64,000 bases of DNA, from the NCBI RefSeq assembly GCF_004152935.1, contig NZ_SETE01000003.1, forward strand, positions 124,001 through 188,000, written 5' to 3'. The position numbers and the translations under genes were made by a program. Within the stretch, counting starts at the first letter, position 1. Every line of letters starts with the position of its first letter. The notes under the pieces were generated by a model that had not been told where the DNA came from, made no database searches, and saw only the letters and a list, made by a program, of their open reading frames with translations. Source of the stretch: Brumimicrobium glaciale. Its GTDB lineage: Bacteria; Bacteroidota; Bacteroidia; Flavobacteriales_D; Crocinitomicaceae. Shown here in pieces: positions 18,594-27,537 of this stretch.

Positions 18594-19259
18594 TTATTGC
18601 CCCATTTTTTTCATTTCCTCAGTCGTCTTCAAAGTAAATCCTTCTGGAATTTTTGTACTAAAAATCTCATCCGTTTTCTTTAATTTTCCTTTAAATTCAA
18701 AAGCAACCATTTTTAGGTTCATTTTTCCCCATGTAGAATACATTTCCAAAGGAGTTCCAGGAATTTCCTCAAAAAGATATTGTCCATCTCTGAAAGTTGG
18801 AAGAATTTCCTCCGTATACCAAACTATTGATTCCGCAGCATCACCAGCTGTTAAAATAGCTTTTTTACAAGTATAACCCATGATTTCTTTAGTTTCATCA
18901 GTCAAGTCGATTTCTCTATTTTCAAAAGCCAATCGTTCCTCTTCATCCATGTCATTTTTGGTCACCTTCATTGCGATTTTACCCATCATTCCATCCAAAA
19001 GAACCAACGAAGTATCTTGCCCCTTTATGCTAACCGCTGTGGTTGTCATCATTTGACCAACATACATATCAGATCTTATTTTTCCATCAACGAAAGTCAA
19101 GTCTAATGTGCTTCCTTCCATTTGATCAACATACGCTGAAATAGCTGGATCATCAGAGGAAACATATACATCGTAAGAAATCTTTCCTTTCGTAACTTGC
19201 GAAATTGCAGTAAACGATAACATCATTACTGCTAAACCTAAAATTGCTTTAATTTTCAT
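18594..19259 (-). CDS. Exported DUF4412/GLPGLI-like protein, paralog 1
   Basis: 221 residues with a signal peptide (MKIKAILGLAVMMLSFTAIS-Q). The mature part has the pattern KGKISYDVYV, MTTTAVSIKGQDTSLVLLDGMMGK, DETKEIMGYTCKKAILT, IVWYTEEILPTF and EEIPGTPLEMYS, resembling DUF4412/GLPGLI-type Bacteroidota periplasmic proteins. A single Cys in GYTCKKA is shared with the paralog upstream. Molecular function is not known. It is 47 bases from its paralog on the same strand, so it arose by tandem duplication and is probably co-transcribed. Confidence 0.75.
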   Translation of the reverse strand: MKIKAILGLAVMMLSFTAISQVTKGKISYDVYVSSDDPAISAYVDQMEGSTLDLTFVDGKIRSDMYVGQMMTTTAVSIKGQDTSLVLLDGMMGKIAMKVTKNDMDEEERLAFENREIDLTDETKEIMGYTCKKAILTAGDAAESIVWYTEEILPTFRDGQYLFEEIPGTPLEMYSTWGKMNLKMVAFEFKGKLKKTDEIFSTKIPEGFTLKTTEEMKKMGQ

Positions 19260-19306
19260 TTGTGTGTTTTTATTGATTAGCGACTAATTGACGCTTGAAT
19301 TATTAG

Positions 19307-19969
19307 TTACTGTCCAGACATATTACTGATTTCTTTAAAAGATTTCTCTGTATAACCAGCTGGTACATTAAGATTAAATAAACCTTTTACATCGTTTAAA
19401 CTTGTTTTCAATTCCACAGCAACAAATTTCATTGTTACATCAGACTGCTCAATTCCATATTCAAGCGCTACTCCTGGAATTCCAAATTTTGAATATTCTC
19501 CTAAATAAGCTTTAGAAGTTTTCAAGTTTTCAGTGTACCAAAATGTCATTTCAACATTGTCTTCTTCCATATACATAACTGCTTTCTTACACTTATATCC
19601 TAAGATTACTCTTGTTTCGTCAGTGTACTCAATTTTTGAATCATTCTCTTTAGATTTATATTTATCAAAATCTGTTCCTCCAAAAGGTGCTGCTTGTTTT
19701 CCAAGCATTCCGTCCATGAGCATGAGTCCTTTCTTCTTTTCGACATCCAGAATAGTGGTTGTTTTCATTAGCCCTCCCATGTTCATTTCTGTCCTAGAAA
19801 GAGCGTCTTTAACAAAAACCGTTAGTGATGAACCTTCAATCATTTGCAATTGGGCTTGCATTTCAGGATCATTAGATTTCATAGAAATATCATACTTAAT
19901 CTTCATTTCCTGAGCGAATGAAAAGTTAAGTAAAAGTAAGAAAGTGATAAAAAGTGCAGTAACTTTCAT
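19307..19969 (-). CDS. Exported DUF4412/GLPGLI-like protein, paralog 2
   Basis: 220 residues with a signal peptide (MKVTALFITFLLLLNFSFA-Q). It aligns along its length with its neighbour: KIKYDISMKSNDPEMQAQLQ, MKTTTILDVEKKKGLMLMDGML, DETRVILGYKCKKAVMY, MTFWYTENLKTS and GIPGVALEYG. The two have diverged strongly, so the duplication is old. A TAAATTTG -7 element at 19990-19997 (minus) lies just upstream, making this the likely first gene of a unit that runs through its paralog, the hydrolase and rdgB. Confidence 0.75.
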   Translation of the reverse strand: MKVTALFITFLLLLNFSFAQEMKIKYDISMKSNDPEMQAQLQMIEGSSLTVFVKDALSRTEMNMGGLMKTTTILDVEKKKGLMLMDGMLGKQAAPFGGTDFDKYKSKENDSKIEYTDETRVILGYKCKKAVMYMEEDNVEMTFWYTENLKTSKAYLGEYSKFGIPGVALEYGIEQSDVTMKFVAVELKTSLNDVKGLFNLNVPAGYTEKSFKEISNMSGQ

Positions 19970-19989
19970 AATTATGGATTTAATAGAAT

Positions 19990-19997
19990 CAAATTTA
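19990..19997 (-). promoter_or_regulatory. -7 promoter element for the 19969-17024 unit
   Basis: The minus-strand sequence TAAATTTG is an exact TAnnTTTG match 20 bases before the ATG of the first gene. Confidence 0.55.
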
Positions 19998-20087
19998 CGT
20001 CTTTAAACTCATTCTTGAGGTTAAAAATTGATTTTTTTGGCTATTAAATGTGATTATTCCTATTTTATTACCTATTTATCTGAAATC

Positions 20088-20840
20088 TCACTTTTCTACT
20101 GAAGTGTTTTTTGAGATTGAAAATTTATAAATTAAACCTAGAGTTAAATCAAAGCTAACGACATTCTTTACGTTTTTAAAATTGATTGGTTTCGAGATCT
20201 CTATTTCTGGTTGTCTATCAAATGGATCACCTAAAAATAGCTCCTCGTCATCTATACTCCAAGATGTTTTCTGCGCCTTAAAAGCACGAAAGTATGCTCC
20301 TAATCCAAGATTAATACTCAGACTTTTGGAAACCTTAAATTCATTTTCTATCGCAAGTCTTCCTATTAATGGAGAAGAAATATAGTATATTCCTGAGTAA
20401 ACAGTATAATTTTTACCATATTCATGAACCCTTTTAGTGAAATATTTTGGTCTAGGATGGTAATCTTCATTAACAAATTCCCCTCTGTAATCAGAAGCTA
20501 TTTCTGTTTGAAAAGACAAAGATATCGATGGGCTATAAAACGTATTTTCATTGAACATTCTATGTTTTAAACCGAATCCTAAAAAGTGAGAAGTCATTGT
20601 GTAAGCTGGAATGTACTGACCTGTGTTCGTCATCTTTGAATTTCCATTATAAGAATAATGAATAAGAATTGAAAAGCTCTCATCTGCCTTTGGAAATGTA
20701 ATTCCAGCTTTTAGGTTCGTCTCCGTAAAATTGTCTGTATGAATGGACTGAGAAACCTCAGCAAATCCTTGAAGATTGTTTTGAGAGAAGGAGGTAAAAC
20801 ACAATATAATTGCTAAAAATGTAATTTGAATCTTTTTCAT
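20088..20840 (-). CDS. Outer-membrane beta-barrel protein, paralog A
   Basis: 250 residues with a signal peptide (MKKIQITFLAIILCFTSFS-Q). The rest alternates polar and aromatic residues in strands of barrel length (SFSILIHYSYNG, HFLGFGLKHRMF, SPSISLSFQTEIASDY, SLSINLGLGAYFRAF, VVSFDLTLGLIYKFSI), as in small OmpW/PorT-like barrels. It shares the layout HFLG.G.KH, LFTEIAS/TNY and a late GLKY-type strand with the genes at 20873 and 23366. Function unknown. It ends in SKNTSVEK rather than an aromatic residue, so a few residues extend beyond the last strand. Confidence 0.72.
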   Translation of the reverse strand: MKKIQITFLAIILCFTSFSQNNLQGFAEVSQSIHTDNFTETNLKAGITFPKADESFSILIHYSYNGNSKMTNTGQYIPAYTMTSHFLGFGLKHRMFNENTFYSPSISLSFQTEIASDYRGEFVNEDYHPRPKYFTKRVHEYGKNYTVYSGIYYISSPLIGRLAIENEFKVSKSLSINLGLGAYFRAFKAQKTSWSIDDEELFLGDPFDRQPEIEISKPINFKNVKNVVSFDLTLGLIYKFSISKNTSVEK

Positions 20841-20872
20841 AATAAAGCTATTTTCGAATCAATAGAAATCAA

Positions 20873-21580
20873 TTATTTACTGCCTTTAAAACCAAATGAA
20901 TATTTTAATCCAAGCTGTAACTCAAGCATATTAGGACGACTTTCAATTGTAGGGTAATTATTCAAGTCATCGAATACTTTATCAGCATTATTGCTATTCC
21001 AAGATTTGGTTCTATATAACATTTTTCTTTTCGTAAATCCAACAGCCACACCTAAGTTTAGGTTTCTGGAAAGTCTGACATCCATACCAACAAGGTATTT
21101 ACCAAGGAAAGGAGTTGAATCATAAAAATTAGAGCTATAACCTCCATTATAGTTATTATAATTATTATCATAAGCTTTATCGGTGGGGGTTAATTGATAA
21201 AGTCTCAAATAACCATCTTTATAATTTGTAGCTATTTCTGTGAACAAATTGATTTCAATAAATGGTCTGAATCTTTTATCTTTATTCATGATGACGTATT
21301 TTATAGCACCTCCTAAAAAATGACTTTGAAATTGTATAAAATTATTAGGCCAATCAGCAGTAGACATTATATAACTAGCTTTAATTTCTATACTCCCCCA
21401 TTGTTTTTCAAATTGTGGTCCTACTGCTAAATTAAAAGAACGATATAGCTGATCTGAATCATCAGTAAAAATCTCTTTGGATATTGACTTATTAATTTCA
21501 ATTATCATCTTCGTTTGAGATTGAGCAAAACTAGAAATGCTAAATCCAAATAATAAGCTTATGCAAAGTAGTTGTTTCAT
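20873..21580 (-). CDS. Outer-membrane beta-barrel protein, paralog B
   Basis: 235 residues with a signal peptide (MKQLLCISLLFGFSISSFA-Q). The strands HFLGGAIKYVIMNKDKRFRP, FIEINLFTEIATNYKDGY, YLVGMDVRLSRNLNLGVAVG and MLELQLGLKYSFGF parallel those of the genes on either side. It is 32 bases upstream of paralog A on the same strand. A loop rich in Asn and Tyr (AYDNNYNNYNGGYSS) is peculiar to this copy and may be exposed at the surface. Confidence 0.72.
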   Translation of the reverse strand: MKQLLCISLLFGFSISSFAQSQTKMIIEINKSISKEIFTDDSDQLYRSFNLAVGPQFEKQWGSIEIKASYIMSTADWPNNFIQFQSHFLGGAIKYVIMNKDKRFRPFIEINLFTEIATNYKDGYLRLYQLTPTDKAYDNNYNNYNGGYSSNFYDSTPFLGKYLVGMDVRLSRNLNLGVAVGFTKRKMLYRTKSWNSNNADKVFDDLNNYPTIESRPNMLELQLGLKYSFGFKGSK

Positions 21581-21688
21581 AAAAGTATTTTTTTCACTAT
21601 AATATTAAACCGTTAAACCAAATCAAAATTTTTAAACTTTTCATAAAATTTAAACAAACTAAGAAGTCATTCTTTTTCCGACCAGGCA

Positions 21689-22501
21689 CTATTTAATCAT
21701 GACTTGTAATGTGTCAATTTTTTGATTTAAAAAGTAATACATTTGACCGCCATTTGCTTGAACATCGTATTTCATAGAAACCGCACGAATTACCGCATTA
21801 CCTCTACCAAGCGATTCTATTTCGTTTTGACTAAAAGTATGATTTGATAAATCAGCAGAAATTACTTTTGACAATTTATTTCTTTGTCCATAAATATCTA
21901 AGGCAATAGAATCGGCGGTTGGAGCTGGACTAACATCAAAAATGTAATTCTGTCCATAAAGTGGGGCGGCAGATTGAATTAAACTTCTTTCTGAAAAACC
22001 TACTGAAGTAGACAAGTTAAAAGCTGGCCATTGACTCCCTGTAGCTTCCCAAACAATCGTATCAGGAAAGAACTTTGGAAATCCAACGCCCAACCACCCA
22101 TGACCGTCATAAAAATTGTTTTCATCTTGCTTTAATTTTTCCGTGAATGGAGGTAGATTAATGAAAATCATAAAAACATCGCCCGCTGAGATTAGTTGGT
22201 TTTTATTATTACCATAAAAAACGGCTTTCTTATCGCAGTCCCACTTCTCAGTCCACCCACTAGAGTGTAAAAACACTTCATAAAACCCTCTATCAATAGC
22301 TGTTAAAGTGGTTGTATTTGGTCCATGATAAGGTATGTAATCGCCTGCTATTGGAGTTTTATAAAAGCAAAAACCTTCAATTTCTTTTTTGGCTGAAGCA
22401 TCATAGTTCGCTGCATACTCATCCATGCATCCTTGTTTTTTGCAACTAAAAGCAAAACAAGTTGTAATTAAAATAAGAATTAATTTTACTCTTTTTTTCA
22501 T
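21689..22501 (-). CDS. Lipoprotein with CMDEYAANYD motif, paralog 1
   Basis: 270 residues. Lipobox FAFSC in MKKRVKLILILITTCFAFSC. Immediately after it comes KKQGCMDEYAANYDASAKKE...FC, a short Cys-flanked module like the CTD.xAxNYxPxAxxDDGSC modules found in Bacteroidota surface proteins. The remainder is beta-rich with no recognised family: TTTLTAIDRGFYEVF, GDVFMIFINLPPF, TADSIALDIYGQRNKLSKVI, SLGRGNAVIRAVSMKYD. It is a tandem paralog of the next gene (6 bases apart) and lies between barrel genes, so a shared surface complex is possible. Confidence 0.7.
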   Translation of the reverse strand: MKKRVKLILILITTCFAFSCKKQGCMDEYAANYDASAKKEIEGFCFYKTPIAGDYIPYHGPNTTTLTAIDRGFYEVFLHSSGWTEKWDCDKKAVFYGNNKNQLISAGDVFMIFINLPPFTEKLKQDENNFYDGHGWLGVGFPKFFPDTIVWEATGSQWPAFNLSTSVGFSERSLIQSAAPLYGQNYIFDVSPAPTADSIALDIYGQRNKLSKVISADLSNHTFSQNEIESLGRGNAVIRAVSMKYDVQANGGQMYYFLNQKIDTLQVMIK

Positions 22502-22507
22502 GATGTT

Positions 22508-23338
22508 CTAGTTAATAAAAACTTCTTTCGAAGTTCTTTTTTGGTTTAACATGAAATACGTCTTTCCTCCTACACTTTGCTTTTCATACCTCACAGAAAC
22601 AACACGAAGAACTGAGTTTCCTCTTCCAACAGATTCAATTTCTTGTTGACTAAAAACATAAGAAGATAAGTTTGAAGGAATTACTTTTGTGATGTGTTTT
22701 CTTTGTCCAATTATTTCAAGAACTAATGAATCTGCTGAGCTCATTGGTTTTACTTCGAAAGTATAGGCCGTTGATGTACTTGGATCATCAGATATTACAT
22801 TACTTTTTCCTGAAAAACCACTCGAATTAGTAGTATTAAATAATGGCCAATCATCTCCTGTTCCTTTCCATTCTATAGGATTAGGAAAATAAGATGGAGG
22901 TAAAAAAACCTGGTTGGTATGACTTTTTTGATAATAATTATTTAAGTTCTTGTTAAGTGGCATAAAGTATTTATTATAGGGTGTAACCGGTTCTTGCGAA
23001 TAAACACTCGCCGAAACATTACCAGCTGAAACCAACTTTTCTCCATTTAAAGAAAAACCAGCGTATAAACTAAACATCCATGACGATAACTCAGGTCCGT
23101 ATTTATTGTATTCATATTTAGTCCCCCTGTCAATAGCAACTAAGGTTGCAGTATTCGCTCCGTAATTTGGAAGATACTCACTAATTTCAGGTGTCTTATA
23201 AAGGCAAAATTTGTTGTCTTCTTTTTTGGCAGAAACATCATAATTCAATGCATATTCATCCATACAACCTTGTTTTTTACAACTAAAAGTCATTAAAGAA
23301 GTGACGAGTATTAATAAAGTTATTGATTTAATTTTCAT
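22508..23338 (-). CDS. Lipoprotein with CMDEYALNYD motif, paralog 2
   Basis: 276 residues. Lipobox MTFSC in MKIKSITLLILVTSLMTFSC, followed by KKQGCMDEYALNYDVSAKKE. It aligns with paralog 1 through NTATLVAIDRG, the PxxxWKGTGDDWPLFN segment (EATGSQWPAFN in paralog 1), SSADSLVLEIIGQRKHITKVI and SVGRGNSVLRVVSVRYE. Divergence is clear, but the protein architecture is unchanged. Function unknown. Confidence 0.7.
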   Translation of the reverse strand: MKIKSITLLILVTSLMTFSCKKQGCMDEYALNYDVSAKKEDNKFCLYKTPEISEYLPNYGANTATLVAIDRGTKYEYNKYGPELSSWMFSLYAGFSLNGEKLVSAGNVSASVYSQEPVTPYNKYFMPLNKNLNNYYQKSHTNQVFLPPSYFPNPIEWKGTGDDWPLFNTTNSSGFSGKSNVISDDPSTSTAYTFEVKPMSSADSLVLEIIGQRKHITKVIPSNLSSYVFSQQEIESVGRGNSVLRVVSVRYEKQSVGGKTYFMLNQKRTSKEVFIN

Positions 23339-23365
23339 CTTTCATAACATTAATTGGTCTTTATT

Positions 23366-24046
23366 TTATCTCTCATTTTTATATGAAAAATTGTAATTCA
23401 AACCTATCCGCAATCCCAACCTATCAACCACAACAGTTTTTAATTCTTGATCATTAATTACTTCATCTAATGTTCTGCCATCAAAATCTTCTATTGCTAA
23501 AGTGGTCGATCTCATCTTAAGAATTCTAAAATTATTTTCGATTGAAATATTCAAATGAAGCGATTTATATATTTTTACATCAGCGCCTAAATAGACACTG
23601 TTTGCAAATGGTGTAGAATGGTAAAAATTGTTTACCTCACCTAAAGTAGGATAAGATGGATAAGCTCCACGCATATAACCATTTTCAAAGTTTGAAGCTA
23701 TCTCAGTCAGCAAGTTTGCACCAATAAATAAGGATACTCTTTTCGTTTTGCTTATTCGCTGTTCTACTCCTACACCAAGAAGGTGACTGGCAAATAGATA
23801 ATTCGAAAATTCCTTGCTATTCACATTTCCAAACAATTGGTAGATTCCATAAGCATTTAAAGTACTTGATTCTAATTCAAATTGCATTCCTATTTGAACA
23901 TCTGTTTTAGAATAAGCATCCAAGTTTCTAAATATTGATTCTTGCAGATATACTCCTTCGGTTATTCCAACATGGATTGCATTCTTATTTTGGGAAACAG
24001 CTAAAAGTGAAAAAAAGGTCAAAAAGATTAAAGATATATGTTTCAT
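23366..24046 (-). CDS. Outer-membrane beta-barrel protein, paralog C
   Basis: 226 residues with a signal peptide (MKHISLIFLTFFSLLAVS-Q). It aligns with paralogs A and B: FASHLLGVGVEQRISKTKRVS, LFIGANLLTEIASNFENGYM, SVYLGADVKIYKSLHLNIS and RLGLRIGLNYNFSYK. It is probably the first gene of a five-gene minus-strand run down to 20088, with gaps of 27, 6, 108 and 32 bases. No consensus -7 element was seen directly upstream. Confidence 0.7.
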   Translation of the reverse strand: MKHISLIFLTFFSLLAVSQNKNAIHVGITEGVYLQESIFRNLDAYSKTDVQIGMQFELESSTLNAYGIYQLFGNVNSKEFSNYLFASHLLGVGVEQRISKTKRVSLFIGANLLTEIASNFENGYMRGAYPSYPTLGEVNNFYHSTPFANSVYLGADVKIYKSLHLNISIENNFRILKMRSTTLAIEDFDGRTLDEVINDQELKTVVVDRLGLRIGLNYNFSYKNER

Positions 24047-24240
24047 AATTTGTGTTTAAACAATTTAAAAACCTAGTAAAGAAAGGTTTAAAACCTGATC
24101 CATTTAGAATCTAATTGTAATAGTGTTCTTTAAAACTACAATTTATATTTCTAAATAAAAAGCTTTTTGGGATTATAGTTCGGTGAGTAGAAGGACAATC
24201 AATTACGAATAAGAGTAATTAAATTAATAAAAAAAAGCAT

Positions 24241-24766
24241 TTGTACTCCATAGAATTTTACAGTGATACCATCAGAGGTCAAGTTCAAGTTGGAAGCACT
24301 GGAAACACTAAACTAATTACCCATTTTTGTTATTTGACCAAGATCCATTTGATGAAATTGTTAAAATCCCAAACCCCAATAATGGTATCTTCACTTTATA
24401 TTTCAGATCCTAATTTTACAGAACAATTCACTTTACATTGCGATTCCGCTAAGATTTATTTTGATGATACTGCAATAAATCCATTAAAAACTAATAAATT
24501 AGACATGAATGACTTTACAGTTAATTTGTACCCCAACCCGGGAAGAGAGGATTTCACAATTTCATTTAGTCAATCAGAAATTGTAAATAATATTACTATC
24601 TATTCCTCAGATGGAAAAATAATAACTGAATTACCACCCAAAGGCAATACTTTAAACGTTAAAGTAAACAGTTGGGCAAAAGGAGTGTATTACATTAAAT
24701 TGAATGGCGATTCTTTAAATTGAATGGCGATTCTTTTTCTAAAACTTTAAAATACTTAAAACAATG
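24241..24766 (+). pseudogene. Degenerate remnants of two T9SS genes
   Basis: Two C-terminal sorting-domain remnants lie in different frames. In one frame, about 24321-24413, the sequence reads FDQDPFDEIVKIPNPNNGIF and ends in a stop, with no gene body before it. In another frame, the second remnant begins near MNDFTVNLYPNPGREDFTIS and ends LNVKVNSWAKGVYYIKLNGD. That frame is broken by an exact 20-bp tandem duplication (24695-24714 repeated at 24715-24734), causing an early stop. Without the extra unit it would continue SFSKTLKYLKQ and stop at the TGA overlapping the next ATG. There is no signal peptide, so neither is functional. Confidence 0.75.
24695..24734 (+). repeat. 20-bp perfect tandem duplication disrupting a T9SS tail
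   Basis: TTAAATTGAATGGCGATTCT occurs twice head to tail. The single-unit version is present at the equivalent place in the next repeat unit (about 26098-26117), which shows that the duplication is the derived state. Confidence 0.9.
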
Positions 24767-25972
24767 AAAAACTTATTCTACATTTTACTCATATTCGTTT
24801 CTTTTCCTTTGCATTCACAATGGATTACTATTAAAGGAGAAAACTATCATAATCACTCGGCTTTTAACCATTTTTCCATTGATCCTTACACCAATAACAT
24901 CTGGTTGGTGAGTCCTTTTCTTGCTTCAGTTTTTGAACCAAATGGAACTGTTATTACCTTTGGAGAAAATGAACTAGGGGACAGAGAACCCGGTGATGAA
25001 TTTAATTTTGGTTTTACCGAAGGACATACGTTCTTTACAAAAAATATTTATGGCTTGTTTTCGTTTGACAATTATCAAAAACAACTATTATATTCAAGTG
25101 TTAGTTTTAATGAAATAACAACTGATAAAGATACTCTTTTTATAACGGGCATAAGTGGTTATGTTTTGAAGTATAGATTAATTTCTGGTATCGAAAATAC
25201 CAATCTAAACGCAACACAATGTGCTGCTAAAAATGGATTTTTGTACACAAATAGAGGGTCATACTTTTATGTTGATAATAATGGAATTGACAGTCCAATT
25301 TGGCAAGATTCTTTCTCGCTGGGGGCGCCAACAGATTTAATGGAATTTGATAATGAAACTGATACGGTGTTTTTAGGTTTTAATAATGGCATTACAAAGT
25401 TTTACGATGGAATTGGTTACGACACCATCACCCCAAACAACACTACCAACATGCCTTCACCCAACATTCTAGAAATAGAATTTGACAAAGACAATAATTT
25501 ATGGGTTGCTTTTGGAGATGTTAATGATGATTTTATTGCGCTTGGAAAATTAGAAAATTCAGATTGGTCAGAGGTTTATACAGCTGCAAATAGTCCAATC
25601 AATTTTGATGAGTTTTATGGTTTTGAGTTTGATACTTTAGGAAATATTTGGGTGGCATCTGGCAAAGACTTGCACACATTAGAAAATAGTAATTCGCCTG
25701 CTTGGTTGTCAAATATTGAGTATGCGATGGATGAACCTCAGATAAGTGTTTATCCCAATCCTGCGAGTGATGCTTTAAATATTCAGCTTCCTGCATCTGT
25801 TCAAAAAGCAGAAGTTTTGATTGGTGATATTAATGGGAAAGTTGTTTTAAAGCAAATATTAAATTCACAGGGAATTAATTCAATAAATATTGAAAAACTA
25901 GAAAAAGGAATTTATATTTTAAATGTAATTGCTGAGGATAATCAATGGCAGGAGAAATTTATTAAAAAATAA
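24764..25972 (+). CDS. T9SS propeller-like protein, tandem copy 1
   Basis: 402 residues with a signal peptide (MKNLFYILLIFVSFPLHS-Q). The body resembles two-component-regulator-propeller or Kelch-like repeats, with phrases such as SIDPYTNNIWLVSPF, LEIEFDKDNNLWVAFG and GFEFDTLGNIWVAS. The T9SS type A sorting domain begins at ISVYPNPASDALNIQLP and ends LEKGIYILNVIAEDNQWQEK. Its ATG overlaps the stop of the upstream remnant (ATGA). It is the first of three tandem copies at 1383-1384-base spacing. Surface-exposed or secreted; ligand unknown. Confidence 0.85.
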   Translation: MKNLFYILLIFVSFPLHSQWITIKGENYHNHSAFNHFSIDPYTNNIWLVSPFLASVFEPNGTVITFGENELGDREPGDEFNFGFTEGHTFFTKNIYGLFSFDNYQKQLLYSSVSFNEITTDKDTLFITGISGYVLKYRLISGIENTNLNATQCAAKNGFLYTNRGSYFYVDNNGIDSPIWQDSFSLGAPTDLMEFDNETDTVFLGFNNGITKFYDGIGYDTITPNNTTNMPSPNILEIEFDKDNNLWVAFGDVNDDFIALGKLENSDWSEVYTAANSPINFDEFYGFEFDTLGNIWVASGKDLHTLENSNSPAWLSNIEYAMDEPQISVYPNPASDALNIQLPASVQKAEVLIGDINGKVVLKQILNSQGINSINIEKLEKGIYILNVIAEDNQWQEKFIKK

Positions 25973-26029
25973 ATTTAATTAGGGATTAGGTAATTACGAA
26001 TTGAAAAGAGATTGGCTTGATGAGAAGGA

Positions 26030-26150
26030 TCAAACCCCAACCAAAGGAAACACTATAAACGTCAAAGTAAACAGTTGGTCAAAAGGAGTGTATTACATTA
26101 AATTGAATGGCGATTCTTTTTCTAAAACTTTAAAATACTTAAAACAATGA
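26030..26150 (+). pseudogene. T9SS tail remnant between tandem copies 1 and 2
   Basis: A frame reads NVKVNSWSKGVYYIKLNGDS then FSKTLKYLKQ and stops at the TGA overlapping the next ATG. It is only the last 35 or so residues of a sorting domain with nothing in front, matching the remnants before copies 1 and 3. It is a passenger of the duplicated unit. Confidence 0.75.
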
Positions 26151-27352
26151 AGAATTTACTCTATATATTAATCATAGTAATTTCATTACCTCTCCATTCA
26201 CAATGGATTACTATTAAAGGAGAAAACTATCATAATCACTCGGCTTTTAACCATTTTTCCATTGATCCTTACACCAATAACATCTGGTTGGTGAGTCCTT
26301 TTCTTGCTACAGTTTTTGAACCAGACGGAAATATCATCACATTTGGCGAAAATGAATTGGGAGATAGAGAACCAGGCGATGAACTTAACTTTGGCTTTAC
26401 CAATGGACATACATTTTTTACAAAAAAACTCTATGGTTTGTATTCATTTGATAATTTTCAAAAGCAATTATTGTATTCAAGTACTAGTTTTAATGAAATA
26501 ACAAATGATAATGACACTATTTTTGTCACAAGTAGTAATAACTATTTGATTAAATATATAATTGGAACAGGCGTTTTAAATACAAATATCACTTCTAGGC
26601 AATGTGCTGCTAAAAATGGTCAACTTTACACCAACAGAGGTCCCTATTTGTTTGTTGAAAACAATACTGATAATCCGTTATCAATTGACCCTTATTATCT
26701 TTGGGGCCCAACAGACGTAATGCAGTTTGATAAAGAATCTGATACAGTTTATCTAGGTTTCATTCACGGAATCACAAAATTCTACGATGGAATTGGCTAC
26801 GACACCATCACCCCGAACAACACCACCAACATGCCATCGCCCAACGTTCTAGAAATAGAATTTGATAAAGACAACAACTTATGGGTGGCTTTTGGAGATG
26901 TTAATGATGAATTTATTGCGTTTGGAAAATTAGAAAATTCAGATTGGTCAGAGGTTTATACAGCTGCCAATAGTCCAATTAATTTTGAAGAGTTTTATGG
27001 TTTTGAGTTTGATACTTTAGGAAATATTTGGGTGGCATCAGGCAAAGATTTACATACTTTAGATAATATCAATTCTCCTGCTTGGTTGTCTAATCATGAA
27101 TATGTGATGGATGAGCCTGAGATAAGTTTTTACCCTAATCCAGTAACTGATGTTTTGAATGTTCAGCTTCCAGCATCTGTTCAAAAAGCAGAAGTTTTGA
27201 TTAGTGATATCAATGGAAAAGTCGTTAAAAACCAAATATTGAACTCACAGGAAATTTATCAATTAGACGTCGGGAAACTAGAAAAAGGGATTTATATTTT
27301 GAATGTAGTTGGTGAGGAGCATCGATGGCAGGAGAAATTGGTGAAGGAATAG
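26147..27352 (+). CDS. T9SS propeller-like protein, tandem copy 2
   Basis: 401 residues with a signal peptide (MKNLLYILIIVISLPLHS-Q). The first 90 residues are nearly identical to copy 1 (KGENYHNHSAFNHFSIDPYT), the middle (about 115-200) has diverged, and the second half is again nearly identical (DTITPNNTTNMPSP onward). The sorting domain starts ISFYPNPVTDVLNVQLP. This conserved-variable-conserved mosaic suggests gene conversion at the ends with diversification in the middle blades. Confidence 0.85.
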   Translation: MKNLLYILIIVISLPLHSQWITIKGENYHNHSAFNHFSIDPYTNNIWLVSPFLATVFEPDGNIITFGENELGDREPGDELNFGFTNGHTFFTKKLYGLYSFDNFQKQLLYSSTSFNEITNDNDTIFVTSSNNYLIKYIIGTGVLNTNITSRQCAAKNGQLYTNRGPYLFVENNTDNPLSIDPYYLWGPTDVMQFDKESDTVYLGFIHGITKFYDGIGYDTITPNNTTNMPSPNVLEIEFDKDNNLWVAFGDVNDEFIAFGKLENSDWSEVYTAANSPINFEEFYGFEFDTLGNIWVASGKDLHTLDNINSPAWLSNHEYVMDEPEISFYPNPVTDVLNVQLPASVQKAEVLISDINGKVVKNQILNSQEIYQLDVGKLEKGIYILNVVGEEHRWQEKLVKE

Positions 27353-27537
27353 AATTGAATAATTACGAATGTTTTAATTATGAATTGAAAAGAAATTGCC
27401 TTAATGAAATCACTCAAATCCCAACCAATGGAGCAAGTTTAAACGTTAATGTGAATAGCTGGGCAAAAGGTGTGTATTATATCAAAGTAAATGGCTCATC
27501 ATTTTCTAAAACCTTAAAATATTTAAAACAATGAAAA
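27340..27537 (+). pseudogene. T9SS tail remnant between tandem copies 2 and 3
   Basis: The frame reads ITQIPTNGASLNVNVNSWAK, GVYYIKVNGSSFSKTLKYLKQ and ends in a TGA overlapping the ATG of copy 3. It corresponds to the tails at about 24650-24766 and 26030-26150 but differs from them by several substitutions, so the three units did not arise very recently. Confidence 0.7.
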
